Source of the DNA: Euonymus europaeus
Lineage: Eukaryota; Streptophyta; Magnoliopsida; Celastrales; Celastraceae
DNA: 64,000 nucleotides
NCBI GenBank assembly: GCA_963580455.1
Contig: OY756966.1
Span: 16,929,001 to 16,993,000 of the forward strand
Direction of reading: 5' to 3'
Under the pieces are notes generated by a model. It saw nothing but the letters and a program-made list of their open reading frames with translations, was not told where the DNA came from and searched no databases. Below, one piece after another: positions 53,196 to 64,000 of the stretch; position 1 is the stretch's first letter, and every line of letters starts with the position of its first letter. The position numbers and the translations under genes are program-made.

Positions 53196-55593
53196 TACAT
53201 TATTTCGATGCCAAAACACCAACTTTCCAAGACAAATGGACAAAACCTTTAAAACCTCCTCCATAGATAGAGTTGAGCAACTTCGAACAATCAAAGTTGC
53301 TCGGGATAGACTTTTTATTGTTCTTCTATGTCAAATTTTACGAGTATAACCTTCTTACATTATTTCGATGTCAAAACACCAACTTTCTATGACAAATAGA
53401 CAAAACCGTTAAAAGTGCCTCCATAGAGAGAGTTGAGCAACTTCGGACAATCAAAGTTGCTCGGGATAGACTTTTTATTATTCTTCTATGTCAAATTTTA
53501 GGAGTATAAGCTTCCTACATTATTTCGATGCCAAAACACCGACATTCCTTGCAAATGGACAAAATCGTTAAAAGCTCCTCCATAGAGAGAGTTGAGCAAC
53601 TTCGAACTATCAAACTTGCTCGGGATAGACTTTTTATTGTTCTTCTATGTCAAATTTTACGAGTATAAGCTTCCTACATTATTCCGATGCCAAAACACCA
53701 ACTTTTTATGACAAATGGACAAAACCGTTAAAAGCTCCTCCATAGAGAGAATCGAGTAACTTCGGACTATCAAAGTTGCTCGGGATAGACTTTTTATTGT
53801 TCTTCTATGTCAAATTTTACGAGTATACGCTTCCTGCATTATTTTGATGCCAAAACACCAAGTTTCTATGACAAATAGACAAAACCGTTAAAAGCTCCTC
53901 CATAGAGAGAGTTGAGCGACTTCGGACAATCAAAGTTGCTCGGGATAGACTTTTTATTGTTCTTCTATGTAAAATTTTAAGAGTATAAGCTTCCTACATT
54001 ATTTCGATGCCAAAACACCAACTTTCTATGACAAATGGGCGAAACCGTTAAAAGCTTCTCCATAGAGAGAGTCGAGCAACCTCGGACTATTAAACCTGCT
54101 CGGGATAGACTTTTTATTGTTCTTCTATGTCAAATTTTACGAGTATAAGCTTCCTACATTATTTCGATGCCAAAACACCAACTTTCTATGACAAATAGGC
54201 AAAACCGTTAAAAGCTTCTCCATAGAGAGAGTCGAGCAACTTCGGACTATCAAACCTGCTCGGGATAGACATTTTATTGTTCTTCTATGTCAAATTTTAC
54301 GAGTATAAGCTTCCTACATTATTTCGATGCCAAAACACCAACTTTCTATGACAAATAAACAAAACCGTTAAAAGCTCCTCCATAGAGAGAGTGGAGCAAC
54401 TTCGGACTATCAAAGTTGCTCGGGATAGACTTTTTGTTGTTCTTCTATGTCAACGTTTACGAGTATAAGCTTCCTACATTATTTCGATGCCAAAACACCA
54501 ACTTTCCATGATAAATGGACAAAACCGTTAAAACCTCCTCCATAGATAGAGTTGAGCAACTTCGAACTATCAAAGTTGCTCGGGATAGACTTTTTATTGT
54601 TCTTCTATGTCAAATTATACGAGTATAAGCTTCTAACATTATTTCGATGCCAAAACACTAACTTTCTATGACAAATCGACAAAACCATTAAAAGCTCCTC
54701 CATAGAGAGAGTTGAGCAACTACGGACTATCAAAATTGCTCGGGATAGACTTTTTATTGTTCTTCTATGTCAAATTTGACGAGTATAAGCTTCCTACATT
54801 ATTTCGATGCGAAAACACCAAATTTCGATGACAAATGGACAAAACCGTTAAAAGCTCCTCCGTAGAGAAAGTTGAGCAACTGCGGACTATCAAAGTTGCT
54901 CGGGATAGACTTTTTATTGTTCTTCTATGTCAAATTTTAAGAGTATAAGCTTTCTACATTATTTCGATGCCAAAACACTTACTTTCGATGACAAATGGAC
55001 AAAACCGTTAAAAGCTCCTCCATAGAGAGAGTTGAGCAACTTCGAAATATCAAAATTGCTCGGGATAGACTTTTTATTGTTCTTCTATGTAAAATTTTAC
55101 GAGTATAAGCTTCCTACATTATTTCGATGCCAAAATACCAACTTTCTATGACAAATGGACAAAACCGTAAAAAGCTCCTCCATAGAGAGAGTCGAGCAAC
55201 TTCGAACTATCAAAGTTGCTCGGGATAGTCTTTTTATTGTTCTTCTATGTCAAATTTTACGAGTATAAGCTTCCTACATTATTTCGATGCCAAAACACCA
55301 ACTTTCTATGACAAATGGACAAAACCGTTAAAAGCTTCTCCATAGAGAGAGTCGAGCAACTTCGGACTATCAAAGTTGCTCGGGATAGACTTTTTATTGT
55401 TCTTCTATGTCAAATTTTAGGAGTATAAGCTTCCTACATTATTTCGAAGCCAAAACACCGACATTCCATGCAAATGGACAAAATCGTTAAAAGCTCCTCC
55501 ATAGAGAGAGTTGAGCAACTTCGGACTATCAAAGTTGCTCGGGATGGACTTTTTGTTGTTCTTCTATGTCAACTTTTACGAGTATAAGCTTCC
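53196..55593. repeat. 15-monomer duplication in domain C, copy 1
   Basis: The block from the TTTCCAAGACAAATGG/AACCTTTAAAACC monomer to the hybrid monomer at 55,435 is repeated from 55,594. Shared rare markers are ACATTCCTTGCAAATGG (53,516 and 55,914), TGGGCGAAACC, GACATTTTAT, ATAAACAAAACC, ACACTAACTTT and ACACTTACTTT. Repeat distance is 2,398 bp. Confidence 0.85.
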
Positions 55594-58151
55594 TACATTA
55601 TTTCGATGCCAAAACACCAACTTTCCAAGACAAATGGACAAAACCTTTAAAACCTCCTCCATAGATAGAGTTGAGCAACTTCGAACAATCAAAGTTGCTC
55701 GGGATAGACTTTTTATTGTTCTTCTATGTCAAATTTTACGAGTATAACCTTCTTACATTATTTCGATGTCAAAACACCAACTTTCTATGACAAATAGACA
55801 AAACCGTTAAAAGCGCCTCCATAGAGAGAGTTGAGCAACTTCGGACAATCAAAGTTGCTCGGGATAGACTTTTTATTATTCTTCTATGTCAAATTTTAGG
55901 AGTATAAGCTTCCTACATTATTTCGATGCCAAAACACCGACATTCCTTGCAAATGGACAAAATCGTTAAAAGCTCCTCCATAGAGAGAGTTGAGCAACTT
56001 CGAACTATCAAACTTGCTCGGGATAGACTTTTTATTGTTCTTCTATGTCAAATTTTACGAGTATAAGCTTCCTACATTATTCCGATGCCAAAACACCAAC
56101 TTTTTATGACAAATGGACAAAACCGTTAAAAGCTTCTCCATAGAGAGAGTCGATTAACTTCGGACTATCAAAGTTGCTCGGGATAGACTTTTTATTGTTC
56201 TTCTATGTCAAATTTTACGAGTATATGCTTCCTGCATTATTTTGATGCCAAAACACCAAGTTTCTATGACAAATAGACAAAACCGTTAAAAGCTCCTCCA
56301 TAGAGAGAGTTGAGCGACTTCGGACAATCAAAGTTGCTCGGGATAGACTTTTTATTGTTCTTCTATGTAAAATTTTAAGAGTATAAGCTTCCTACATTAT
56401 TTCGATGCCAAAACACCAACTTTCTATGACAAATGGGCGAAACCGTTAAAAGCTTCTCCATAGAGAGAGTCGATTAACTTCGGACTATCAAAGTTGCTCG
56501 GGATAGACTTTTTATTGTTCTTCTATGTCAAATTTTACGAGTATATGCTTCCTGCATTATTTTGATGCCAAAACACCAAGTTTCTATGACAAATAGACAA
56601 AACCGTTAAAAGCTCCTCCATAGAGAGAGTTGAGCGACTTCGGACAATCAAAGTTGCTCGGGATAGACTTTTTATTGTTCTTCTATGTAAAATTTTAAGA
56701 GTATAAGCTTCCTACATTATTTCGATGCCAAAACACCAACTTTCTATGACAAATGGGCGAAACCGTTAAAAGCTTCTCCATAGAGAGAGTCGAGCAACTT
56801 CGGACTATCAAACCTGCTCGGGATAGACATTTTATTGTTCTTCTATGTCAAATTTTACGAGTATAAGCTTCCTACATTATTTCGATGCCAAAACACCAAC
56901 TTTCTATGACAAATAAACAAAACCGTTAAAAGCTTCTCCATAGAGAGAGTGGAGCAACTTCGGACTATCAAAGTTGCTCGGGATAGACTTTTTGTTGTTC
57001 TTCTATGTCAACGTTTACGAGTATAAGCTTCCTACATTATTTCGATGCCAAAACACCAACTTTCCATGATAAATGGACAAAACCGTTAAAACCTCCTCCA
57101 TAGATAGAGTTGAGCAACTTCGAACTATCAAAGTTGCTCGGGATAGACTTTTTATTGTTCTTCTATGTCAAATTATACGAGTATAAGCTTCTAACATTAT
57201 TTCGATGCCAAAACACTAACTTTCTATGACAAATCGACAAAACCATTAAAAGCTCCTCCATAGAGAGAGTTGAGCAACTACGGACTATCAAAATTGCTCG
57301 GGATAGACTTTTTATTGTTCTTCTATGTCAAATTTGACGAGTATAAGCTTCCTACATTATTTCGATGCGAAAACACCAAATTTCGATGACAAATGGACAA
57401 AACCGTTAAAAGCTCCTCCGTAGAGAAAGTTGAGCAACTGCGGACTATCAAAGTTGCTCGGGATAGACTTTTTATTGTTCTTCTATGTCAAATTTTAAGA
57501 GTATAAGCTTTCTACATTATTTCGATGCCAAAACACTTACTTTCGATGACAAATGGACAAAACCGTTAAAAGCTCCTCCATAGAGAGAGTTGAGCAACTT
57601 CGAAATATCAAAATTGCTCGGGATAGACTTTTTATTGTTCTTCTATGTAAAATTTTACGAGTATAAGCTTCCTACATTATTTCGATGCCAAAATACCAAC
57701 TTTCTATGACAAATGGACAAAACCGTAAAAAGCTCCTCCATAGAGAGAGTCGAGCAACTTCGAACTATCAAAGTTGCTCGGGATAGTCTTTTTATTGTTC
57801 TTCTATGTCAAATTTTACGAGTATAAGCTTCCTACATTATTTCGATGCCAAAACACCAACTTTCTATGACAAATGGACAAAACCGTTAAAAGCTTCTCCA
57901 TAGAGAGAGTCGAGCAACTTCGGACTATCAAAGTTGCTCGGGATAGACTTTTTATTGTTCTTCTATGTCAAATTTTAGGAGTATAAGCTTCCTACATTAT
58001 TTCGAAGCCAAAACACCGACATTCCATGCAAGTGGACAAAATCGTTAAAAGCTCCTCCATAGAGAGAGTTGAGCAACTTCGAACTATCAAAATTGCTCGG
58101 GATAGAATTTTTATTGTTGTTCTATGTCAAATTTTACGAGTATAAGCTTCT
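55594..58151. repeat. Duplication in domain C, copy 2, with local rearrangement
   Basis: This is the partner of 53,196-55,593 but one monomer longer (16 monomers). Between 56,073 and 56,872 a two-monomer block with GTCGATTAACTT and TATATGCTTCCTGC occurs twice at a 320-bp offset. The two ATGGGC-type monomers of copy 1 (53,995 and 54,155) are fused into one (56,713). Net change is plus one monomer. Confidence 0.83.
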
Positions 58152-58630
58152 TACATTATTTCGATGTCAAAACACCAACTTTCCAAGACAAATGGACAAA
58201 ACCGTTAAAACCTCCTCCATAGATAGAGTTGAGCAACTTCGAACAATCAAAGTTGCTCGGGATAGACTTTTTATTGTTCTTCTATGTCAAATTTTACGAG
58301 TATAAGCTTCTTACATTATTTCGATGTCAAAACACCAACTTTCTATGACAAATAGACAAAAGCGTTAAAAGCTCCTCCATAGAGAGAGTTGAGCAACTTC
58401 GGACAATCAAAGTTGCTCGGGATAGACTTTTTATTGTTCTTCTATGTAAAATTTTAGGAGTATAAGCTTCCTACATTATTTCGATGCCAAAACACCGACA
58501 TTCCATGCAAATGGACAAAATCGTTAAAAGCTCCTCCATAGAGAGAGTTGAGCAACTTCGAACTATCAAAATTGCTCGGGATAGACTTTTTATTGTTCTT
58601 CTATGTCAAATTTTACGAGTATAAGCTTCC

Positions 58631-59909
58631 TACATTATTCCGATGCCAAAACACCAACTATTTATGACAAATGGACAAAACCGTTAAAAGCTCCTCCATA
58701 GAGAGAGTCGAGTAACTTCGGACTATCAAAGTTGCTCGGGATAGACTTTTTATTGTTCTTCTATGTCAAATTTTACGAGTATACGCTTCCTGAATTATTT
58801 TGATGCCAAAACACCAAGTTTCTATGACAAATAGACAAAACCATTAAAAGCTCCTCCATAGAGAGAGTTGAGCGACTTCGGACAATCAAAGTTGCTCGGG
58901 ATAGACTTTTTATTGTTCTTCTATGTAAAATTTTAAGAGTATAAGCTTCCTACATTATTTCGATGCCAAACACCAACTTTCTATGACAAATGGGCAAAAC
59001 CGTTAAAAGCTTCTCCATAGAGAGAGTCGAGCAACCTCGGACTATTAAACCTGCTCGGGATAGACTTTTTATTGTTCTTCTATGTCAAATTTTACGAGTA
59101 TAAGCTTCCTACATTATTTGGATGCCAAAACACCAACTTTCTATGACAAATGGGCAAAACCGTTAAAAGCTTCTCCATAGAGAGAGTCGAGCAACTTCGG
59201 ACTATCAAACCTGCTCGGGATAGACTTTTTATTGTTCTTCTATGTCAAATTTTACGAGTATAAGCTTCCTACATTATTTCGATGCCAAAACACCAACTTT
59301 CTATGACAAATAGACAAAACCGTTAAAAGCTCCTCCATAGAGAGAGTGGAGCAACTTCGGACTATCAAAGTTGCTCGGAATAGACTTTTTGTTGTTCTTC
59401 TATGTCAAAGTTTACGAGTATAAGCTTCCTACATTTTTTCGATGCCAAAACACCAACTTTCCATGATAAATGGACAAAACCGTTAAAACCTCTTCCATAG
59501 ATAGAGTTGAGCAACTTCGAACTATCAAAGTTGCTCGGGATGGACTTTTTATTGTTCTTCTATGTCAAATTTTACGAGTATAAGCTTCTAACATTATTTC
59601 GATGCCAAAACACCAACTTTCTATGACAAATCGACAAAACCATTAAAAGCTCCTCCATAGAGAGAGTTGAGCAACTACGGACTATCAAAATTGCTCGGGA
59701 TAGACTTTTTATTGTTCTTCTATGTCAAATTTGACGAGTATAAGCTTCCTACATTATTTCGATGCCAAAACATCAAATTTCGATGACAAATGGACAAAAC
59801 CGTTAAAAGCTCCTCCGTAGAGAAAGTTGAGCAACTGCGGACTATCAAAGTTGCTCGGGATAGACTTTTTATTGTTCTTCTATGTCAAATTTTAGGAGTA
59901 TAAGCTTCC
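58631..59909. repeat. 8-monomer tandem duplication, copy 1 (1,279 bp)
   Basis: The monomers from TATTCCGATG (58,631) to CATCAAATTTCG (59,750) are repeated at once from 59,910. Shared markers are CTTCCTGAATTATTTTG and TATTTGGATGCC (59,110 and 60,390). The monomer at 58,951 is 159 bp (GCCAAACACC). The tail of the last monomer reads TTTTAGGAG where copy 2 has TTTTAAGAG, marking the joint. Confidence 0.87.
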
Positions 59910-61189
59910 TACATTATTCCGATGCCAAAACACCAACTTTTTATGACAAATGGACAAAACCGTTAAAAGCTCCTCCATAGAGAGAGTCGAGTAACTTCGG
60001 ACTATCAAAGTTGCTCGGGATAGACTTTTTATTGTTCTTCTATGTCAAATTTTACGAGTATACGCTTCCTGAATTATTTTGATGCCAAAACACCAAGTTT
60101 CTATGACAAATAGACAAAACCATTAAAAGCTCCTCCATAGAGAGAGTTGAGCGACTTCGGACAATCAAAGTTGCTCGGGATAGACTTTTTATTGTTCTTC
60201 TATGTAAAATTTTAAGAGTATAAGCTTCCTACATTATTTCGATGCCAAAACACCAACTTTCTATGACAAATGGGCAAAACCGTTAAAGGCTTCTCCATAG
60301 AGAGAGTCGAGCAACCTCGGACTATTAAACCTGCTCGGGATAGACTTTTTATTGTTCTTCTATGTCAAATTTTACGAGTATAAGCTTCCTACATTATTTG
60401 GATGCCAAAACACCAACTTTCTATGACAAATGGGCAAAACCGTTAAAAGCTTCTCCATAGAGAGAGTCGAGCAACTTCGGACTATCAAACCTGCTCGGGA
60501 TAGACTTTTTATTGTTCTTCTATGTCAAATTTTACGAGTATAAGCTTCCTACATTATTTCGATGCCAAAACACCAACTTTCTATGACAAATAGACAAAAC
60601 CGTTAAAAGCTCCTCAATAGAGAGAGTGGAGCAACTTCGGACTATCAAAGTTGCTCGGGATAGACTTTTTGTTGTTCTTCTATGTCAACGTTTACGAGTA
60701 TAAGCTTCCTACATTATTTCGATGCCAAAACACCAACTTTCCATGATAAATGGACAAAACCGTTAAAACCTCCTCCATAGATAGAGTTGAGCAACTTCGA
60801 ACTATCAAAGTTGCTCGGGATAGACTTTTTATTGTTCTTCTATGTCAAATTTTACGAGTATAAGCTTCTAACATTATTTCGATGCCAAAACACCAACTTT
60901 CTATGACAAATCGACAAAACCATTAAAAGCTCCTCCATAGAGAGAGTTGAGCAACTACGGACTATCAAAATTGCTCGGGATAGACTTTTTATTGTTCTTC
61001 TATGTCAAATTTGACGAGTATAAGCTTCCTACATTATTTCGATGCCAAAACACCAAATTTCGATGACAAATGGACAAAACCGTTAAAAGCTCCTCCGTAG
61101 AGAAAGTTGAGCAACTGCGGACTATCAAAGTTACTCGGGATAGACTTTTTATTGTTCTTCTATGTCAAATTTTAAGAGTATAAGCTTTC
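59910..61189. repeat. 8-monomer tandem duplication, copy 2 (1,280 bp)
   Basis: This is a direct repeat of 58,631-59,909. It ends with the CCAAATTTCG / CTCCGTAGAG / CAACTGCGG monomer at 61,030 and continues into the CTTTCTACATT monomer at 61,190, which is the normal order of the longer domain C units. Confidence 0.87.
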
Positions 61190-63907
61190 TACATTATTTC
61201 GATGCCAAAACACTTACTTTCGATGACAAATGGACAAAACCGTTAAAAGCTCCTCCATAGAGAGAGTTGAGCAACTTCGAACTATCAAAATTGCTCGGGA
61301 TAGACTTTTTATTGTTCTTCTATGTAAAATTTTACGAGTATAAGCTTCCTACATTATTTCGATGCCAAAATACCAACTTTCTATGACAAATGGACAAAAC
61401 CGTAAAAAGTTCCTCCATAGAGAGAGTCGAGCAACTTCGAACTATCAAAGTTGCTCGTGATAGTCTTTTTATTGTTCTTCTATGTCAAATTTTACGAGTA
61501 TAAGCTTCCTACATTATTTCGATTCCAAAACACCAACTTTCTTTGACAAATGGACAAAACCGTTAAAAGCTTCTCCATAGAGAGAGTCGAGCAACTTCGG
61601 ACTATCAAAGTTGCTCGGGATAGACTTTTTATTGTTCTTCTATGTCAAATTTTAGGAGTATAAGCTTCCTACATTATTTCGATGCCAAAACACCGACATT
61701 CCATGCAAATGGACAAAATCGTTAAAAGCTCCTCCATAGAGAGAGTTGAGCAACTTCGAACTATCAAAATTGCTCGGGATAGACTTTTTATTGTTGTTCT
61801 ATGTCAAATTTTACGAGTACAAGCTTCTTACATTATTTCGATGTCAAAACACCAACTTTCCAAGACAAATGGACAAAACCGTTAAAACCTCCTCCATAGA
61901 TAGAGTTGAGCAACTTCGAACAATCAAAGTTGCTCGGGATAGACTTTTTATTGTTCTTCTATGTCAAATTTTACGAGTATAAGCTTCTTACATTATTTCG
62001 ATGTCAAAACACCAACTTTCTATGATAAATAGACAAAACCGTTAAAAGCTCCTCCATAGAGAGAGTTGAGCAACTTCGGACAATCAAAGTTGCTCGGGAT
62101 AGACTTTTTATTGTTCTTCTATGTCAAATTTTAGGAGTATAAGCTTCCTACATTATTTCGATGCCAAAACACCGACATTCCATGCAAATGGACAAAATCG
62201 TTAAAAGCTCCTCCATAGAGAGAGTTGAGCAACTTCGAACTATCAAAATTGCTCGGGATAGACTTTTTATTGTTCTTCTATGTCAAATTTTACGAGTATA
62301 AGCTTCCTACATTATTCCGATGCCAAAACACCAACTTTTTATGACAAATGGACAAAACCGTTAAAAGCTCCTCCATAGAGAGAGTCGAGTAACTTCGGAC
62401 TATCAAAGTTGCTCGGGATAGACTTTTTATTGTTCTTCTATGTCAAATTTTACGAGTATACGCTTCCTGAATTATTTTGATGCCAAAACACCAAGTTTCT
62501 ATGACAAATAGACAAAACCATTAAAAGCTCCTCCATAGAGAGAGTTGAGCGACTTCGGACAATCAAAGTTGCTCGGGATAGACTTTTTATTGTTCTTCTA
62601 TGTAAAATTTTAAGAGTATAAGCTTCCTACATTAATTCGATGCCAAAACACCAACTTTCTATGACAAATGAGCAAAACCTTTAAAAGCTTCTCCATAGAG
62701 AGAGTCGAGCAACCTCGGACTATTAAACCTGCTCGGGAAAGACTTTTTATTGTTCTTCTATGTCAAATTTTACGAGTATAAGCTTCCTATATTATTTCGA
62801 TGCCAAAACACCAACTTTCTATGACAAATGGACAAAACCGTTAAAAGCTTCTCCATAGAGAGAGTCGAGCAACTTCGGACCATCAAACCTGCTCGGGATA
62901 GACTTTTTATTGTTCTTCTATGTCATGTTTTACGAGTATAAGCTTCCTACATTATTTCGATGCCAAAACACCAACTTTCTATGACAAATAGACAAAACCG
63001 TTAAAAGCTCCTCCATAGAGAGAGTTGAGCAACTTCGGACTATCAAAGTTGCTCGGGATAGACTTTTTGTTGTTCTTCTATGTCAACTTTTACGAGTATA
63101 AGCTTCCTACATTATTTCAATGCCAAAACACCAACTTTCTTTGACAAATGGACAAAACCGTAAAAAGCTCCTCCATAGAGAGAGTCGAGCAACTTCGAAC
63201 TATCAAAGTTGCTCGGGATAGTCTTTTTATTGTTCTTCTATGTCAAATTTTACGAGTATAAGCTTCCTACATTATTTCGATGCCAAAACACCAACTTTCT
63301 ATGACAAATGGACAAAACCGTTAAAAGCTTCTCCATAGAGAGAGTCGAGCAACTTCGGACCATCAAACCTGCTCGGGATAGACTTTTTATTGTTCTTCTA
63401 TGTCAAATTTTACGAGTATAAGCTTCCTACATTATTTCGATGCCAAAACACCAACTTTCTATGACAAATAGACAAAACCGTTAAAAGCTCCTCCATAGAG
63501 AGAGTTGAGTAACTTCGGACTATCAAAGTTGCTCGGGATAGACTTTTTGTTGTTCTTCTATGTCAACTTTTACGAGTATAAGCTTCCTACATTATTTCGA
63601 TTCCAAAACACCAACTTTCCATGACAAATGGACAAAACCGTTAAAAGCTCCTCCATAGATAGAGTTGAGCAACTTCGAACAATCAAAGTTGCTCGGGATA
63701 GACTTTTTATTGTTCTTCTATGTCAAATTTTACGAGTATAAGCTTCTTACATTATTTCGATGCCAAAACACCAACTTTCTATGACAAAAAAATAAAATCG
63801 TTAAAAGCTCCACCATAGAAAGAGTTGAGCAACTTCGGACTATCAAAATTGCTCGGGATAGACTTTTTATTGTTCTTCTATGTCAAATTTTATGAGTATA
63901 AGCTTCC

Positions 63908-64000
63908 TACACTATTTCGATGCCAAAACAACAACTTTCCATGACAAATGGACAAAACCGTTAAAAGCACTTCCATAGATAGAGTTGAGCAACTTCGAAC
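63908..64000. repeat. Partial monomer at the window edge
   Basis: These are the first 93 bp of a monomer, cut by the end of the window. It carries CAAAACAACAAC and GTTAAAAGCACTTCC. The first motif is typical of domain A and is otherwise absent to the right of 16,887, so a domain A-like block may begin here. Confidence 0.85.

Larger units (their letters stand above)
36725..63907. repeat. Satellite domain C (marker-monomer higher-order units)
   Basis: Successive units open with a 159-bp marker monomer containing CACCGACATTCC and ATGCAAATGG (loss of one A at unit position 37). Markers start at 37,205, 39,923, 41,682, 44,241, 47,280, 49,198, 51,117, 53,516, 55,435, 55,914, 57,993, 58,472, 61,670 and 62,149. 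The spacings are 17, 11, 16, 19, 12, 12, 15, 12, 3, 13, 3, 20 and 3 monomers. The units share one series of monomer types with parts missing or repeated. No gene or foreign DNA is present. Confidence 0.88.
1..64000. repeat. 160-bp tandem satellite array, whole window
   Basis: The unit beginning TACATTATTT and ending AAGCTTCC recurs every 160 bp from base 1 to base 63,908. I tracked its phase through the entire window: 398 complete monomers plus 93 bp of a 399th. Length exceptions are 25 monomers of 159 bp (single-base deletions), five of 188 bp and two of 216 bp (internal 28-bp duplications); these account for every base. All units lie in the same orientation and no foreign sequence interrupts them. 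Monomers differ from the consensus by a handful of substitutions each. Most carry one HindIII site at unit positions 153-158, so a HindIII digest should give a 160-bp ladder. The monomer length and organisation fit a centromeric or pericentromeric satellite of a eukaryote, probably a plant. That role and the host are inference. Both window ends lie inside the array, so its full length is unknown. Confidence 0.98.

Noticed and set aside
53113..53349. Open frames of 67-78 codons (3,779-3,991; 18,940-19,164; 19,685-19,921; 40,799-41,035; 53,113-53,349; 55,511-55,747; 58,069-58,305; 61,682-61,885; 61,746-61,982)
   Set aside because: They are accidents of the satellite. Most open at TTG, and each spans about one and a half monomers. 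They exist because one consensus stop is lost by a single change (TGA at unit positions 35-37 becomes AGA or CGA, or the TAG at 69-71 becomes TAT), and they end at another consensus stop. The identical pair at 53,113 and 55,511 reflects the segmental duplication, not protein conservation.
1..64000. CRISPR array
   Set aside because: The repeat is continuous with no unique spacers. The 160-bp unit varies by substitutions along its whole length and lies in a eukaryote-like satellite with no cas genes.
1..64000. CENP-B box
   Set aside because: TTCG and CGGG both occur (unit positions 87-90 and 107-110), but they start 20 bp apart on the + strand, where the CENP-B box needs 11. The reverse strand fails in the same way.
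1..64000. Retrotransposon or DNA transposon remnants
   Set aside because: Every base is accounted for by the satellite phase, and the only insertions are copies of the monomer's own 28-bp segment. No terminal repeats, target-site duplications, primer-binding sites or coding domains are visible.
1..64000. Telomeric or rDNA spacer repeats
   Set aside because: No run of TTTAGGG, TTAGGG or TTAGG type and no rRNA-like sequence was seen; the unit shows none of the sub-repeat patterns expected of those.

Overview
The whole 64 kb window is one uninterrupted satellite DNA array. It is built from a 160-bp, AT-rich monomer (about 37% G+C in the consensus I read off), repeated head to tail in one orientation. 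Taking TACATTATTT as monomer position 1, the window holds 398 complete monomers plus a 93-bp partial one at the right end. The arithmetic closes exactly: 373 units are in-frame multiples of the basic unit apart from the exceptions, which are 25 monomers of 159 bp, five of 188 bp and two of 216 bp. I see no protein-coding gene, RNA gene, transposon, CRISPR array, origin or unique sequence. This suggests a eukaryotic centromeric or other heterochromatic satellite block. A near-nucleosomal monomer of this length is common in plants and occurs in some animals. The species cannot be named from the sequence, and centromere function is an inference.

Monomer landmarks (positions within the 160-bp unit): a HindIII site AAGCTT at 153-158; a purine run GAGAGAG at 71-77; a 9-bp inverted repeat GAGCAACTT/AAGTTGCTC at 80-88 and 99-107 with a 10-nt loop. 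All three forward frames carry consensus stops (TAA at 55-57, TGA at 35-37 plus TAA at 152-154, TAG at 69-71). Because 160 leaves remainder 1 on division by 3, an open frame rotates through all of them.

Layout. Domain A (1-16,887) carries diagnostic variants such as ACAACAAC near position 21, TTAATTGTT near 119, ATTTAACGAG near 140, and the 28-bp internal duplications. It is built of segmental copies of a multi-monomer block (about 0.6-4.5, 7.3-11.4 and 13.8-16.1 kb), with a 1,628-bp tandem duplication inserted at 4.5-7.8 kb. A less ordered stretch follows (16,888-19,927). Domain B (19,928-36,724) is two copies of a nested macro-unit: an 11-monomer unit of 1,760 bp and a 13-monomer unit of about 2,080 bp, each present twice in the first macro-unit and once in the second. 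Domain C (36,725-63,907) is a run of related higher-order units of 3 to 20 monomers. Each begins with the same marker monomer (ACACCGACATTCC, 159 bp), and the units have been shortened, lengthened and re-duplicated by unequal exchange.

There is no set of genes working together. What the window records is satellite evolution: nested duplication, hybrid monomers at crossover points and local homogenisation. I did not find a previously undescribed genetic system. The points most worth a second look are the nested copy-number change in domain B, the 28-bp intramonomer amplification in domain A, and the datable hybrid monomers.
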